Notes under the pieces: model-generated
Told to the model about the DNA's origin: nothing
The model's database searches: none
The model's input: the letters and a program-made list of their open reading frames with translations, nothing else
Assembly: GCF_021166585.1 (NCBI RefSeq)
Contig: NZ_JAJOZE010000001.1
Coordinates: forward strand, 142,062 to 206,061
From: Metabacillus kandeliae
GTDB lineage: Bacteria; Bacillota; Bacilli; Bacillales; Bacillaceae
DNA length: 64,000 bases
Direction: 5' to 3'
Program-made: the position numbers and the translations under genes
Shown here: in pieces, positions 16,522 through 25,293 of the stretch
How the letters are laid out: the number at the start of each line of letters is the position of its first letter
How positions within the stretch are numbered: the stretch's first letter is position 1

Positions 16522-18327
16522 ATGGCAGAAACCAATTCCCAGCTCCTTAGAATAAATCAAGTTTTATTTGATTACATAACCCGTGAAAATGAAGGTCTTT
16601 TCAGCAAAGCCGCTGCGTTTCTGCTGGAAGTCCTGAAGAATGAGTGCGCGCTTACTGATGCGGAACTTTATTTAAGGAAAACAGAACGTGCTTTCCTTCC
16701 TCTTTCAGCCGCTGCTTCTTCCTATAACTATCCTCTTCATTTATCTGAGAATGACTGGCTTTCCCTTCAATCAGACGGGGTTCTTGTCAGTGATGGGGTT
16801 GTCACCATGTCATTTGCTGATGCTTCCTCAATTATTTTTCAGGCTAAAGGCTCGGTTGAACGCTCTTTTCTTACTGAGCTCTCTTTTCTCTGCAATCGTT
16901 TTCTCCATTATGTTAAAAAGGCTGAAAACCTGGCGCTGAATGAACGGAAATATGAGCAGCTTTACAGACTGACAGAAAAATTTCATTCTACGATGAACAA
17001 GGATGAAGTGCTTGGTGAACTGCTTGTGACCCTGCAGGGGATGTACCAAAACTATCTTTTTTATCTGTTTCTTTCCCATGACAGTGAAATTGGGGAGCTT
17101 CCGGTCAAGGATCTCTATTTTGAAGAAAACGGATCAAATGATACGGCAATGGAAGCTTATCTGACTGGTATGGTAAAGTCTGAAAAGAATGAAGCTTTTG
17201 AGCGCACCGTATATTATATTCCGCTTAAAGGACAGCAGGGGATATACGGAGTGCTGGAGGTTATTGTCGATATGGCCGAAGACCTTGAGCAAAGAGAGCT
17301 GAAATTTCTCGTTATGGTTGCCAATGCAGCCGGAAATGCCATGGAAAATGCGCAATTATACGAGCAATCGAATAAGCTGATTGCAGATCTGCAGCTGATT
17401 AATGAAACATCCCACAAGCTGAATACGAACCTTCGATTAAACGATACAATGGAATTTATGTCCAAACAGATTATCCAATCCTTCGGCGCCGAGGAGATAG
17501 GCTTCTTTTATTCCGATCAGGATACCATGACCCAGCCGCTGCCGGGATGCACGGAATTTTTTAAAACTGATGCTGCAGGCAGGTATCGGGATTTTGTTAC
17601 AGAACGACTTGCGAGTGAAAAAGACGGTGTATTCATTGGCAGTCTCGGCTCTTATTTAGACAGCGCTGAATACCAGTGTTTAATGGGTGTGCCCATGATT
17701 GAAAACAATGGCATGAAAGGCTACGCCGTGATTCTGCATCAAACACCCTATGCGTTTACATTTGATATGTTTAAGCTGCTGCAGTCGCTCATTCACCATT
17801 CAAGCCTTGCACTGGCCAATTCACTGCTGCGGGAAGAATTGGAACAGCTCGTGAAAACAGACCATATGACAAAGCTGTACTCCCGTAAATACTTGAGTGA
17901 ATGCATTCAGCGTTCCATGCAGAGGGATCGGGAGGGTGCTTTTATTCTCGTTGATATTGATAATTTTAAGAGAATTAATGATACATACGGACATCAGGTC
18001 GGCGATGAAGTGATCATTCAGGTGGCGGCCCTGCTCAAACTGAACATCAGAGAGCAGGACACCGGTTCAAGATGGGGTGGAGAAGAGCTCGCCATTTATC
18101 TGCCTTCCGTTTCAATGGCAGCGGGAATAGCCATTGCCGAGCGCCTTGTTGGCATAGTAGCTGAATCCACAATGCCTGCCATCACCATTTCTTGCGGTGT
18201 GGCCCATTGGGAAGCAGGGTCAGATGATTCGGAAAAGAAGTTATTTATCAGAGCTGATAAAGCTTTATATAAAGCGAAAAGCAGCGGGAAGAACCGGGTT
18301 GTATCAGAAACCTGTATATGGCAGTAA
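16522..18327 (+). CDS. dgcP: Diguanylate cyclase with GAF domains (DgcP/YtrP)
   Basis: Makes c-di-GMP from two GTP. The N-terminal 430 residues hold GAF-like sensor regions (about 20-140, 150-290, 300-435; the last two are hydrophobic/charged GAF patterns) with no transmembrane segment. The C-terminal GGDEF domain (about 440-600) has an intact active site, GGEEL at 519-523, and the inhibitory I-site RxxD at 510-513, exactly five residues upstream. The substrate helix VDIDNFKRINDTYGHQVGD is present. I use the ATG preceded by GGGTGA rather than an upstream GTG lacking a ribosome-binding site. A -10 TATAAT lies at 16458-16463. Divergent from rpsD, convergent with ytsP. Confidence 0.92.
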   Translation: MAETNSQLLRINQVLFDYITRENEGLFSKAAAFLLEVLKNECALTDAELYLRKTERAFLPLSAAASSYNYPLHLSENDWLSLQSDGVLVSDGVVTMSFADASSIIFQAKGSVERSFLTELSFLCNRFLHYVKKAENLALNERKYEQLYRLTEKFHSTMNKDEVLGELLVTLQGMYQNYLFYLFLSHDSEIGELPVKDLYFEENGSNDTAMEAYLTGMVKSEKNEAFERTVYYIPLKGQQGIYGVLEVIVDMAEDLEQRELKFLVMVANAAGNAMENAQLYEQSNKLIADLQLINETSHKLNTNLRLNDTMEFMSKQIIQSFGAEEIGFFYSDQDTMTQPLPGCTEFFKTDAAGRYRDFVTERLASEKDGVFIGSLGSYLDSAEYQCLMGVPMIENNGMKGYAVILHQTPYAFTFDMFKLLQSLIHHSSLALANSLLREELEQLVKTDHMTKLYSRKYLSECIQRSMQRDREGAFILVDIDNFKRINDTYGHQVGDEVIIQVAALLKLNIREQDTGSRWGGEELAIYLPSVSMAAGIAIAERLVGIVAESTMPAITISCGVAHWEAGSDDSEKKLFIRADKALYKAKSSGKNRVVSETCIWQ

Positions 18328-18369
18328 AAAACGAGACAGCGGGGTTACCCTGCTGTCTCGTTTTTTTTT
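18327..18369. terminator. Bidirectional terminator between dgcP and ytsP
   Basis: ACGAGACAGCGGGG-TTA-CCCTGCTGTCTCGT stem with A-run on one side and nine T on the other, serving both convergent genes. Confidence 0.92.
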
Positions 18370-18847
18370 ATAAGTATTCCCCTAAAACTCTCGTAAACTC
18401 AACAAGACATTTTTCGTCTGTTTCATCAAACCGGTTTTTATTCGGGCTGTCAATGTCCAGCACGCCAATGATTTCGCCATCTTTCAGCAGCGGCACGACA
18501 ATCTCTGAATTGGATGCTGCGTCACAGGCAATATGCCCTGGGAAGGCATGAACGTCAGCGACCCGCTGCGTCTCTCCTGTTGCAGCAGCTGTTCCGCAGA
18601 CACCTTTGCCAAGCTTAATGCGCACGCAGGCAGGAAGCCCCTGAAAAGGGCCAAGTACAAGCTCGCCTTCTTTTATTAAATAAAAGCCAACCCAGTTAAT
18701 TTCATCAAGAAACTGATTCAGCAGCGCAGAAGCATTCGCTAAATTGGCAATTCCGTCGGTTTCTCCTTCAAGAAGAGCTTTTAATTGCTTGATAACCAGT
18801 TCATAGCCTTTTTCTTTATTGTGATCATACGTTTCGACATGAAACAA
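18368..18847 (-). CDS. ytsP: Free methionine-(R)-sulfoxide reductase, GAF-domain type (YtsP)
   Basis: fRMsr-family enzyme reducing free Met-R-sulfoxide, an oxidative-damage repair reaction. The whole 159-residue protein is one GAF domain. The three family cysteines are present at residues 74 (PACVRI), 84 (GVCGTA) and 108 (IACDAASNSE). The TTG start with GGTGGGG seven bases upstream gives MFHVE, the known B. subtilis YtsP N-terminus. It is encoded opposite refZ and ends against the dgcP terminator. Confidence 0.9.
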   Translation of the reverse strand: MFHVETYDHNKEKGYELVIKQLKALLEGETDGIANLANASALLNQFLDEINWVGFYLIKEGELVLGPFQGLPACVRIKLGKGVCGTAAATGETQRVADVHAFPGHIACDAASNSEIVVPLLKDGEIIGVLDIDSPNKNRFDETDEKCLVEFTRVLGEYL

Positions 18848-19018
18848 TGCATTTCCCCACCTTTGTCTATTTTTCGCGGATTTAGTATCTCGAATTCAAA
18901 CTTTGTCGAGAAAATAATAAAGGAATGGGATTCCTTTATATGGAATGGTAAAGCAAACGGGCAAACTTATTTCTTTATGATAGTATGGAAAATTCTCTTC
19001 AGAAGGAGTGAAGCCAAG

Positions 19019-19654
19019 ATGCAAACTGTTTCCCCAAGTGCAAAAGAACGCATTATAGAAGCAGCCGCTTCCTTGTTTAATACAAAGGGATTCGCCGGAA
19101 CCTCCGTAAGAGCCATTGCCCAAAAAGCCAATGTGAATGTTGCTCATATTTCCTACTATTTTCAAGGAAAGAATGGTCTCCTTGAACATCTAATTGCTGA
19201 TTTTTATGAAGGATATCTTGCTGTTATTGAAAAAGCATTTTTGAATAGAGAAAGCAGTAATATCCATTTGTCGCTCTCAAGGCTGATTTTCGATATTTTA
19301 AACTATCAGCAGGAAAGGCGTCAACTGGCACGGTTTGTTTATAGAGAAGTAACGCTTGACTCCATGCTGATCAGAGAGGTAATGACAACCTATCTGACTA
19401 AAGAAAAATACTATCTTTCTGCCTTTTTAGAAGAAGGAATGGAGACAGGCTGCTTCCGGAAAGTGCCTGTAGCCCACTTTATTATTCAGCTGAAAAGTCT
19501 TTTAACCATGCCGTTTCTGCACCCGCAGTATATGACAGAAGTACTTTACCTGCAGCCGCATGAAGCGTTTTTTGTTAAACAGTACTTTCACGAGATGGAA
19601 ATATGGCTTGACCTGCTGAAGGAAGAAAAACCAGCTTTAATTCTGGCCCAGTAA
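19019..19654 (+). CDS. refZ: RefZ (YttP), TetR-family regulator of FtsZ-ring position
   Basis: DNA-binding protein that, in B. subtilis, binds sites near the origin and inhibits FtsZ at sporulation so that chromosome capture is precise. The TetR helix-turn-helix is at residues 8-55 (ERIIEAAASLFNTKGFAGTSVRAIA; the recognition part ends HISYYFQGK). Length 211 is normal. The ATG after AGAAGGAG is chosen over a long upstream extension that would overlap ytsP. Its last 18 bases overlap the end of the convergent hisJ gene, with no room for a terminator between them. Confidence 0.9.
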   Translation: MQTVSPSAKERIIEAAASLFNTKGFAGTSVRAIAQKANVNVAHISYYFQGKNGLLEHLIADFYEGYLAVIEKAFLNRESSNIHLSLSRLIFDILNYQQERRQLARFVYREVTLDSMLIREVMTTYLTKEKYYLSAFLEEGMETGCFRKVPVAHFIIQLKSLLTMPFLHPQYMTEVLYLQPHEAFFVKQYFHEMEIWLDLLKEEKPALILAQ

Positions 19655-20446
19655 TCTTTCATAAACAGCATAGCCGGCACCAAGGTCATCTGCTGCATGG
19701 GCATCTGAGCCGAAAACAAGAGGGATGCCTTTTTGGGCTGCACGCTTTGCAATGGAAAGCGGTGGATATGTTTCACCGCACATCGGCTTTCGCAGCCCTG
19801 CTGAATTAAAATCAAGCTCCATTCCTTGCTTTTTAATTAATTCGAGTGTCGACTCGAGCGCAGCTTCTTCCTTAAATGCCGGCGGGAAAGCCTTCTGAAA
19901 TTTCCTTGCAAGTGTGATGTGGCCGAGGCGCTTCGGTTTATAAGGGCCAAGATCAGCCAGTACAGATTGATGAAGTGTGCGATAATATAGGCTGTACACT
20001 TGTTCAACAGAACCGGCAAGGAGGCTTATTTTTCTAAATTCTTCTTCACTGTAATCCATGCAGTAATAGGTTCCGCTAATAGATAAAAAATGGACGGAAA
20101 GGATGCTGTCGTCCATATAGGGACCTGCAAGGCGGAGAATTTCTTTCGTTTCTTCTTCAAACCCCTCAATATAGTCCACTTCAAGACCTGTGTTGATTTT
20201 CAACCGGCCAGCATAGGCCTCTTTTACCTCCTGAACTGCTGTAAAATATGCCTCTAAATCACTTGCCTTCATACTGCTGTCTGCAGCAGGCGCCGGGTCT
20301 GCAAAGCCGGCAGGAAGGGGAGCATGCTCCGTAAATGTTATTTCGGAAAATCCATTATGAAGCGCTTTTTCGGCATATTCCTGCAGCGAATCTTTAGATC
20401 CGTGAGGGCAAAAGGGACTATGAAGATGTTTATCAGCTTTTTCCAC
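19637..20446 (-). CDS. hisJ: Histidinol-phosphatase HisJ, PHP family
   Basis: Hydrolyses histidinol phosphate to histidinol, the penultimate part of histidine biosynthesis. PHP-domain metalloenzyme: DKHLHSPFCPHG at residues 5-16 supplies metal-binding His residues; EHAPLP (about 40-45), GLEVDYI, SVHFL and GSDAHAADDLG (near residue 250) are the remaining ligands. The GTG start has GGGAGGG seven bases upstream. Other his genes are not adjacent, as in B. subtilis. 269 residues, normal length. Confidence 0.94.
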   Translation of the reverse strand: MEKADKHLHSPFCPHGSKDSLQEYAEKALHNGFSEITFTEHAPLPAGFADPAPAADSSMKASDLEAYFTAVQEVKEAYAGRLKINTGLEVDYIEGFEEETKEILRLAGPYMDDSILSVHFLSISGTYYCMDYSEEEFRKISLLAGSVEQVYSLYYRTLHQSVLADLGPYKPKRLGHITLARKFQKAFPPAFKEEAALESTLELIKKQGMELDFNSAGLRKPMCGETYPPLSIAKRAAQKGIPLVFGSDAHAADDLGAGYAVYERLLGQN

Positions 20447-20658
20447 TGGAAATCCCTCCCGAAAACACGAAATTTGGCGATTAATTGTATAAAAAAATAA
20501 AAATTATTGGTCAAAAAATGTCGGTTACATGGTATCATAAAAACATTGAAATAACCATTTCTTATGCATGTTTACATAGAAAGGTAAAATACATAGTATT
20601 CATTGAACGCAAATCTCCTATATAAGGGGATTTTTCCTATACAGCAAGGGGGCTCATT

Positions 20659-22362
20659 ATGGAAGTCGTTATCGGCGTTTTGCTGGTTCTTCTCCTTTTA
20701 TTTGGTATTGGCTATTTCGTCAGAAGAAATGTGTATCGCGAAGTTGACCGGCTGGAAGCGAGAAAAATCGAGATTATGAATCGGTCATTGACAGATGAAA
20801 TGTCAAAAGTAAAAAATTTAAACATGACAGGACAGGCAGAAGAGCTGTTTGAACGATGGAGAGCCGAATGGGATGAAATTATTACAACCCAGCTTCCGGA
20901 AGTGGAAGAGCTTTTGTTCGATGCAGAAGATCACGCGGACAAATACCGTTTTAAGAAGTCAAAGCAGGTGCTTGGGCATATCGAAAATATGCTGAACGCA
21001 GCAGATCAGAATATCGAACAAATTATTGAAGAAATTTATGAGCTCGTTTCAAGTGAGGAAAAGAACACAACAGAAATTGAAGATTTGCGCGAACAGTTTA
21101 AAAAAGCAAAAAAGACACTCCTTGCACATGGGCATACATTCGGAAAAGCCCATCCTGCACTTGAAGCAGAACTTCTGAAAATTTATGAAGGCATGAAAGA
21201 ATTTGATGCGGAAACACAATCCGGCAATTATCTGGCTGCACGGGATATTTTAATGGAAAAGTCAGAAGAAATGGGCGTACTGGCCAATAAAATTGACCTC
21301 ATTCCATCTTTGCTGTCAGAATGCACATCAGCCATTCTCCTTCAGCTTTCAGAGCTTCAGGATGGCTATAGAGAAATGGCAGAGCAGGGATATTTTCTGG
21401 AACATATCCATATCGATGCAGAAGCAGAGAAGATCAGGAAAAGGCTTCTTGCGTTCAAGGAAAAGATTGAAGAAACTGAAATAGAAGGCATTCAGGAAGC
21501 ACTGCATGAGATTAACGAATCCATTGAAACGATGTATGATTTGCTTGAGAAAGAAGTTCATGCGCATCATTACATAAAAACGGAAACAGATAAAACAGAA
21601 ACAGAATTGTTTGAGCTGGATAAGCAAAAACTGCAGACAAGCGAAGAAACAGAGCTAGTCAAGCAAAGCTACCAGCTGACTGAACAGGACTTCGAAAAGC
21701 AGCGGCACATATCAAAGCAAATCAGCATGCTCCGCAAGCGGCATGATCAGCTCAAGCTGAATCTCGTGAAGGACCAGATCGCCTACAGCGTTTTAAAAGA
21801 AGAGCTTACAGAGCTTGAAGCACAGATCCAAATGGTAAAAGCTGAACATGACGCCTACAGGCAAATGCTCCTCGCTTTGCGCAAGGATGAACTGGCCGCA
21901 AGGCAGCAGCTCTCTGAGCTTAGGCTGCTATTGAAAGAATCATTAAGAATGATTCAAAAAAGCAATGTGCCTGGACTTCCTGATTCCTATAAACAGCTTG
22001 CTGAGGAAGCAAACCAGACAGTGAAAAAAGCGACGGCCAAGCTTGAAGAAATTCCGCTCGACATGGTGGCAGTCAATGTTCTGCTGGAGGATGCAGCGGA
22101 AAGCGTAAAAAAGCTGACAAGCGAAACAGAAGAAATGGTGGAGCATGTCTTTACAATTGAAAAAATCATTCAATACGGCAACAGGTACAGAAGCAAAGAC
22201 GCACACCTCGCTGCCGACCTGCGGGAGGCAGAAGGATTGTTCCGGAATTTCCATTACAATGATTCTCTTGAAAAAGCAGCAGCAGCACTTGAAAGCATTG
22301 AGCCCGGTGTTTTAAAGCGCCTTGAATCAAGCGTTGAAGAAGAAATCAGCAAAATTAAGTAA
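20659..22362 (+). CDS. ezrA: Septation ring regulator EzrA
   Basis: Membrane-anchored spectrin-like protein that restrains FtsZ-ring assembly and recruits PBP1 in Bacillus. One N-terminal transmembrane helix (about residues 2-21) is followed by about 540 residues of charged alpha-helical coiled coil. The conserved C-terminal patch QYGNRYR (about residue 510) is present. The 567 residues fit the family. Start ATG follows CAAGGGGGCTC. The gene has its own terminator and is divergent from hisJ across 210 bp. Confidence 0.95.
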   Translation: MEVVIGVLLVLLLLFGIGYFVRRNVYREVDRLEARKIEIMNRSLTDEMSKVKNLNMTGQAEELFERWRAEWDEIITTQLPEVEELLFDAEDHADKYRFKKSKQVLGHIENMLNAADQNIEQIIEEIYELVSSEEKNTTEIEDLREQFKKAKKTLLAHGHTFGKAHPALEAELLKIYEGMKEFDAETQSGNYLAARDILMEKSEEMGVLANKIDLIPSLLSECTSAILLQLSELQDGYREMAEQGYFLEHIHIDAEAEKIRKRLLAFKEKIEETEIEGIQEALHEINESIETMYDLLEKEVHAHHYIKTETDKTETELFELDKQKLQTSEETELVKQSYQLTEQDFEKQRHISKQISMLRKRHDQLKLNLVKDQIAYSVLKEELTELEAQIQMVKAEHDAYRQMLLALRKDELAARQQLSELRLLLKESLRMIQKSNVPGLPDSYKQLAEEANQTVKKATAKLEEIPLDMVAVNVLLEDAAESVKKLTSETEEMVEHVFTIEKIIQYGNRYRSKDAHLAADLREAEGLFRNFHYNDSLEKAAAALESIEPGVLKRLESSVEEEISKIK

Positions 22363-22384
22363 AGCAAGCTGCTGTGAATAAAGA

Positions 22385-22413
22385 AAAGCACCCGGACCAG
22401 GGTGCTTTTTTTA
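22385..22413 (+). terminator. Terminator of ezrA
   Basis: AAGCACCC-GGACCA-GGGTGCTT followed by T7. Confidence 0.9.
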
Positions 22414-22430
22414 TTGCAGTATGCATAGTA

Positions 22431-22470
22431 AAACAAGGTTCCTGCTCTAAAAGCAGAAACCTTGTTTTGT
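22431..22470 (-). terminator. Terminator of brnQ
   Basis: AAACAAGGTT(C)CTGCT and its near-perfect complement AGCAG(A)AACCTTGTTT with A/T runs outside; ends brnQ on the minus strand. Confidence 0.85.
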
Positions 22471-22476
22471 CATGAC

Positions 22477-23835
22477 CTATTCATTTCTCGCTTCTTTCCA
22501 TTCAGAAGATCCCGGTCTTCTTTTTCTGAACAGGGAAAGAACATAACCGATGACTGCGCCTGCAATGGCAGGAATAAGCCAGCCGATTCCCATTTCATAC
22601 AGCGGCAGACCTGCTTTTAAAAAGCTTTCTGCTCCTGGAATAACAATGGACGCAGCTTTCAAGCCGTCAATGACCGAAACAATTCCTGTGAAAAGAAGAC
22701 TAATGGCGTATACTTCCGGTCTTCTTTTAAAAAGGGAGTCAATAAAGGTCAAGATAATCAGTACGATGGCAAGCGGATAGATGGCTGTTAAAACGGGAAC
22801 GGAAAAGCTGATCAGCTGCGTCAGTCCGAAATTGCTGATCGCAATCGAAAACAAAGTGATAATGCCGATAATCATTTTATAGGACAGGGAGGGAATAATA
22901 GTTGAAAAATATTCCCCGCAAGATGAGACAAGGCCAACACTTGTAGTCAGGCAGGCAAACAGAATAGCAAGGCTTAAAACAGTGCTCCCTAAAGGACCAA
23001 AAAGGTAATCAGTTGATGCGGAAAGAATGGCTCCGCCATTTGCCAGCTTCCCAATAGCAGCGAGGCTCGTTGCCCCCATGTATGCGAGGCCGAGATAAAC
23101 CAGGGCTAAGCCTGCAGCTGCAATCAGGCCTGCCTTTAAGCACACCTTTGCTACCGTTTTGTCATCCTTTGCACCTTTGTCTTTCACAGCATTTACGACT
23201 ACTATGCCAAAAACCAGTGCTGCAAGTGTATCCATGGTCAAATATCCGTCCAAAAACCCTTTGAAAAACGGGCCGGACTGATAAGCGCCTGTCGGGGCTT
23301 GGAATTCACCCATTGGTGTGAAAATACTTTTGAAAATAAGCAGCCCAAGTACAATCAGCAGCGCGGGTGTCAGCGCTTTGCCGATCCGGTCTACCAATTT
23401 ACCGGGATTCAGCGCCAGCCAGTACGTAATGCCGAAGAAGACAGCACTGTAAATAAACAATGAAAGGCCGCCGTTTCCTGCTCCCTTTGGCAAAAAGGAC
23501 GCGATGCCGATTTCAAAGGACACGGTCGCTGTCCGCGGAATGCCGAAGAAAGGGCCGATGGCTAAATAAAGCACAGCGGTAAATATTGCGGCAAATAATG
23601 GATGAACCCTGCTTGCCAAAGTTTTCAGGTTTTCTCCAGAATAGCCGATGGCAATAACACCTAAGAGCGGAAGGCCGACTCCTGTAATAAGAAACCCGGC
23701 TATCGCAATCCATACATGACCTCCTGCAGCTTGTCCGAGGCCCGGCGGGAATATTAAATTGCCTGCACCCAGGAAAAGGGCGAACAGCATTAACCCGATA
23801 ACAAATGTATCTCTCCCAGTTAATCCTTTTTTCAT
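22477..23835 (-). CDS. brnQ: Branched-chain amino acid:cation symporter BrnQ/BraB
   Basis: LIVCS-family transporter importing leucine, isoleucine and valine with Na+ or H+. 452 residues with about 12 hydrophobic segments; N-terminal signature GLMLFALFLGAGNLIFPP is diagnostic. The ATG seven bases after TTGGAGG is chosen; a TTG two codons earlier would leave only one base after the Shine-Dalgarno. B. subtilis has braB at this position next to ezrA and nifZ. A CodY-box-like sequence (23894-23908, 11 of 15 matches) lies upstream, so nutrient repression is possible but unproven. The rest of the 307-bp gap to nifZ is AT-rich and shows nothing else. Confidence 0.95.
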   Translation of the reverse strand: MKKGLTGRDTFVIGLMLFALFLGAGNLIFPPGLGQAAGGHVWIAIAGFLITGVGLPLLGVIAIGYSGENLKTLASRVHPLFAAIFTAVLYLAIGPFFGIPRTATVSFEIGIASFLPKGAGNGGLSLFIYSAVFFGITYWLALNPGKLVDRIGKALTPALLIVLGLLIFKSIFTPMGEFQAPTGAYQSGPFFKGFLDGYLTMDTLAALVFGIVVVNAVKDKGAKDDKTVAKVCLKAGLIAAAGLALVYLGLAYMGATSLAAIGKLANGGAILSASTDYLFGPLGSTVLSLAILFACLTTSVGLVSSCGEYFSTIIPSLSYKMIIGIITLFSIAISNFGLTQLISFSVPVLTAIYPLAIVLIILTFIDSLFKRRPEVYAISLLFTGIVSVIDGLKAASIVIPGAESFLKAGLPLYEMGIGWLIPAIAGAVIGYVLSLFRKRRPGSSEWKEARNE

Positions 23836-24142
23836 AAGCAATCCTCCAAGGTGGTCAAATAATCCGTTTAAATACTATCATAGAAAAAAAGAAATTTGTC
23901 GAATAATTTAATTATTTAATTATTCATTCTATTCAGATAACTTTTCTTAACTAAAAGGCTGTGTGTATTTTCTTTTTGCATTCTATATGTTAATATATTT
24001 TGTTAAGTTTTTTAATTTATTACCTATACTGTAAGAGTTTTCGTATTTTTAAAAGAAATGCAAAAAGCTGTGCTGGGCAGAAGAAAGTTAAAATTTGTTT
24101 CTGCACATGTTCAGCCAGAGTCAATATAAAGGAGCATACCGC

Positions 24143-25288
24143 ATGCTTTATCTAGATAACAGTGCAACGACGAAGCCGTTTTCAGAGGTACTGCAAACGT
24201 ACAGAACAGCGGCTGAAACTTTTTTCGGCAATCCTTCTTCGCTTCATAGGCTTGGGGGCCAGGCCGAGCATCTTATGCAGCAGGCAAGAAAACAGACTGC
24301 TGCCCTATTAGGAGTCAGTGATCAGGAAATTATTTTTACTTCAGGCGGTACTGAAAGCAATAATATGGCGGTTAAAGGAGCTGCTTTTGCCGGCATGAAG
24401 CACGGAAGGCATATTTTGACTAGCGCTATAGAGCATCCGTCTGTTCTGGAGGCAGTAAAACAGCTGACAGAGCATTTTCAGTTTGAAGCAACTATTTTGC
24501 CTGTTGATGAAAACGGTATGGTATCAATAGAAGATGTTAAAAACAGCCTGAGGGACGATACAGTTCTTGTCAGCATTATGCATGTGAACAATGAAATTGG
24601 AAGCATTCAGCCAATCAAAGAAATCGGCCGCATTCTTGCTGAGCATCCGAGAGCAAAATTTCACGTCGATCATGTGCAGGGGGCAATAAAGGTTCCGCTT
24701 TCCTTTAAGGATTGCCATATAGATTTCTGCAGCCTTTCAGCTCATAAGTTTCACGGGCTTAAAGGAACCGGCATTCTTTATGGCAGAAAGGGAGCTGCGC
24801 TTCTGCCGCTCCTAAGCGGCGGATCTCAGGAATATACTCATCGCTCAGGTACTGAAAACACGCCCGGAATTGCTGCAGCAGCCAAAGCATTAAGGCTGGC
24901 AAAGGAAATGTATGGCGGCAGGCTGGACAAGATAAAAGAAACAAAGCTTGAAATCATGAAAGCTGTTCAGGGAATAGAAGGGACAGTGCTGAACACTGCT
25001 TTTGAAGGAACGGCACCGCATATTGTCAATTTTTCTGTTCCGGGAATAAAGGCAGAAACACTCGTGCATTATTTGGAGAAAAAAGAAATATACGTTTCGA
25101 CCACGTCAGCCTGTTCTTCAAGACTTGAGGCAGAGAGCAAAACGGTGCTGGCTGCGGGGAAAGGGCAGGAGCTGGCAAAAAGTACGATCCGGATCAGCTT
25201 ATCCTATGAGCATACTCCCGAGCTTGTCCCGGCTTTGGCAGAGGCGCTCCGAGAAGGCATATATCACTTAAAGAAAGTAACGAGGTAG
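24143..25288 (+). CDS. nifZ: Cysteine desulfurase NifZ (NifS/IscS family)
   Basis: PLP enzyme moving sulfur from cysteine to a protein persulfide; in B. subtilis NifZ is the dedicated partner of ThiI for 4-thiouridine in tRNA. PLP lysine is Lys202 in SAHKFHG, and the active-site Cys324 lies in TTSACSSRLEAES. DNSATTKP at the N-terminus and HVDHVQGAIK are family motifs. 381 residues from the ATG after AAAGGAG. It is followed after 5 nt by thiI, an operon that supports the tRNA-thiolation role. Confidence 0.94.
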   Translation: MLYLDNSATTKPFSEVLQTYRTAAETFFGNPSSLHRLGGQAEHLMQQARKQTAALLGVSDQEIIFTSGGTESNNMAVKGAAFAGMKHGRHILTSAIEHPSVLEAVKQLTEHFQFEATILPVDENGMVSIEDVKNSLRDDTVLVSIMHVNNEIGSIQPIKEIGRILAEHPRAKFHVDHVQGAIKVPLSFKDCHIDFCSLSAHKFHGLKGTGILYGRKGAALLPLLSGGSQEYTHRSGTENTPGIAAAAKALRLAKEMYGGRLDKIKETKLEIMKAVQGIEGTVLNTAFEGTAPHIVNFSVPGIKAETLVHYLEKKEIYVSTTSACSSRLEAESKTVLAAGKGQELAKSTIRISLSYEHTPELVPALAEALREGIYHLKKVTR

Positions 25289-25293
25289 AAAAA

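Noticed and set aside
18921-18938. Hairpin AAAGGAAT-GGG-ATTCCTTT between ytsP and refZ, considered as a terminator
   Set aside because: No T run follows on either strand; it is more likely chance or an operator, and no assignment can be supported.
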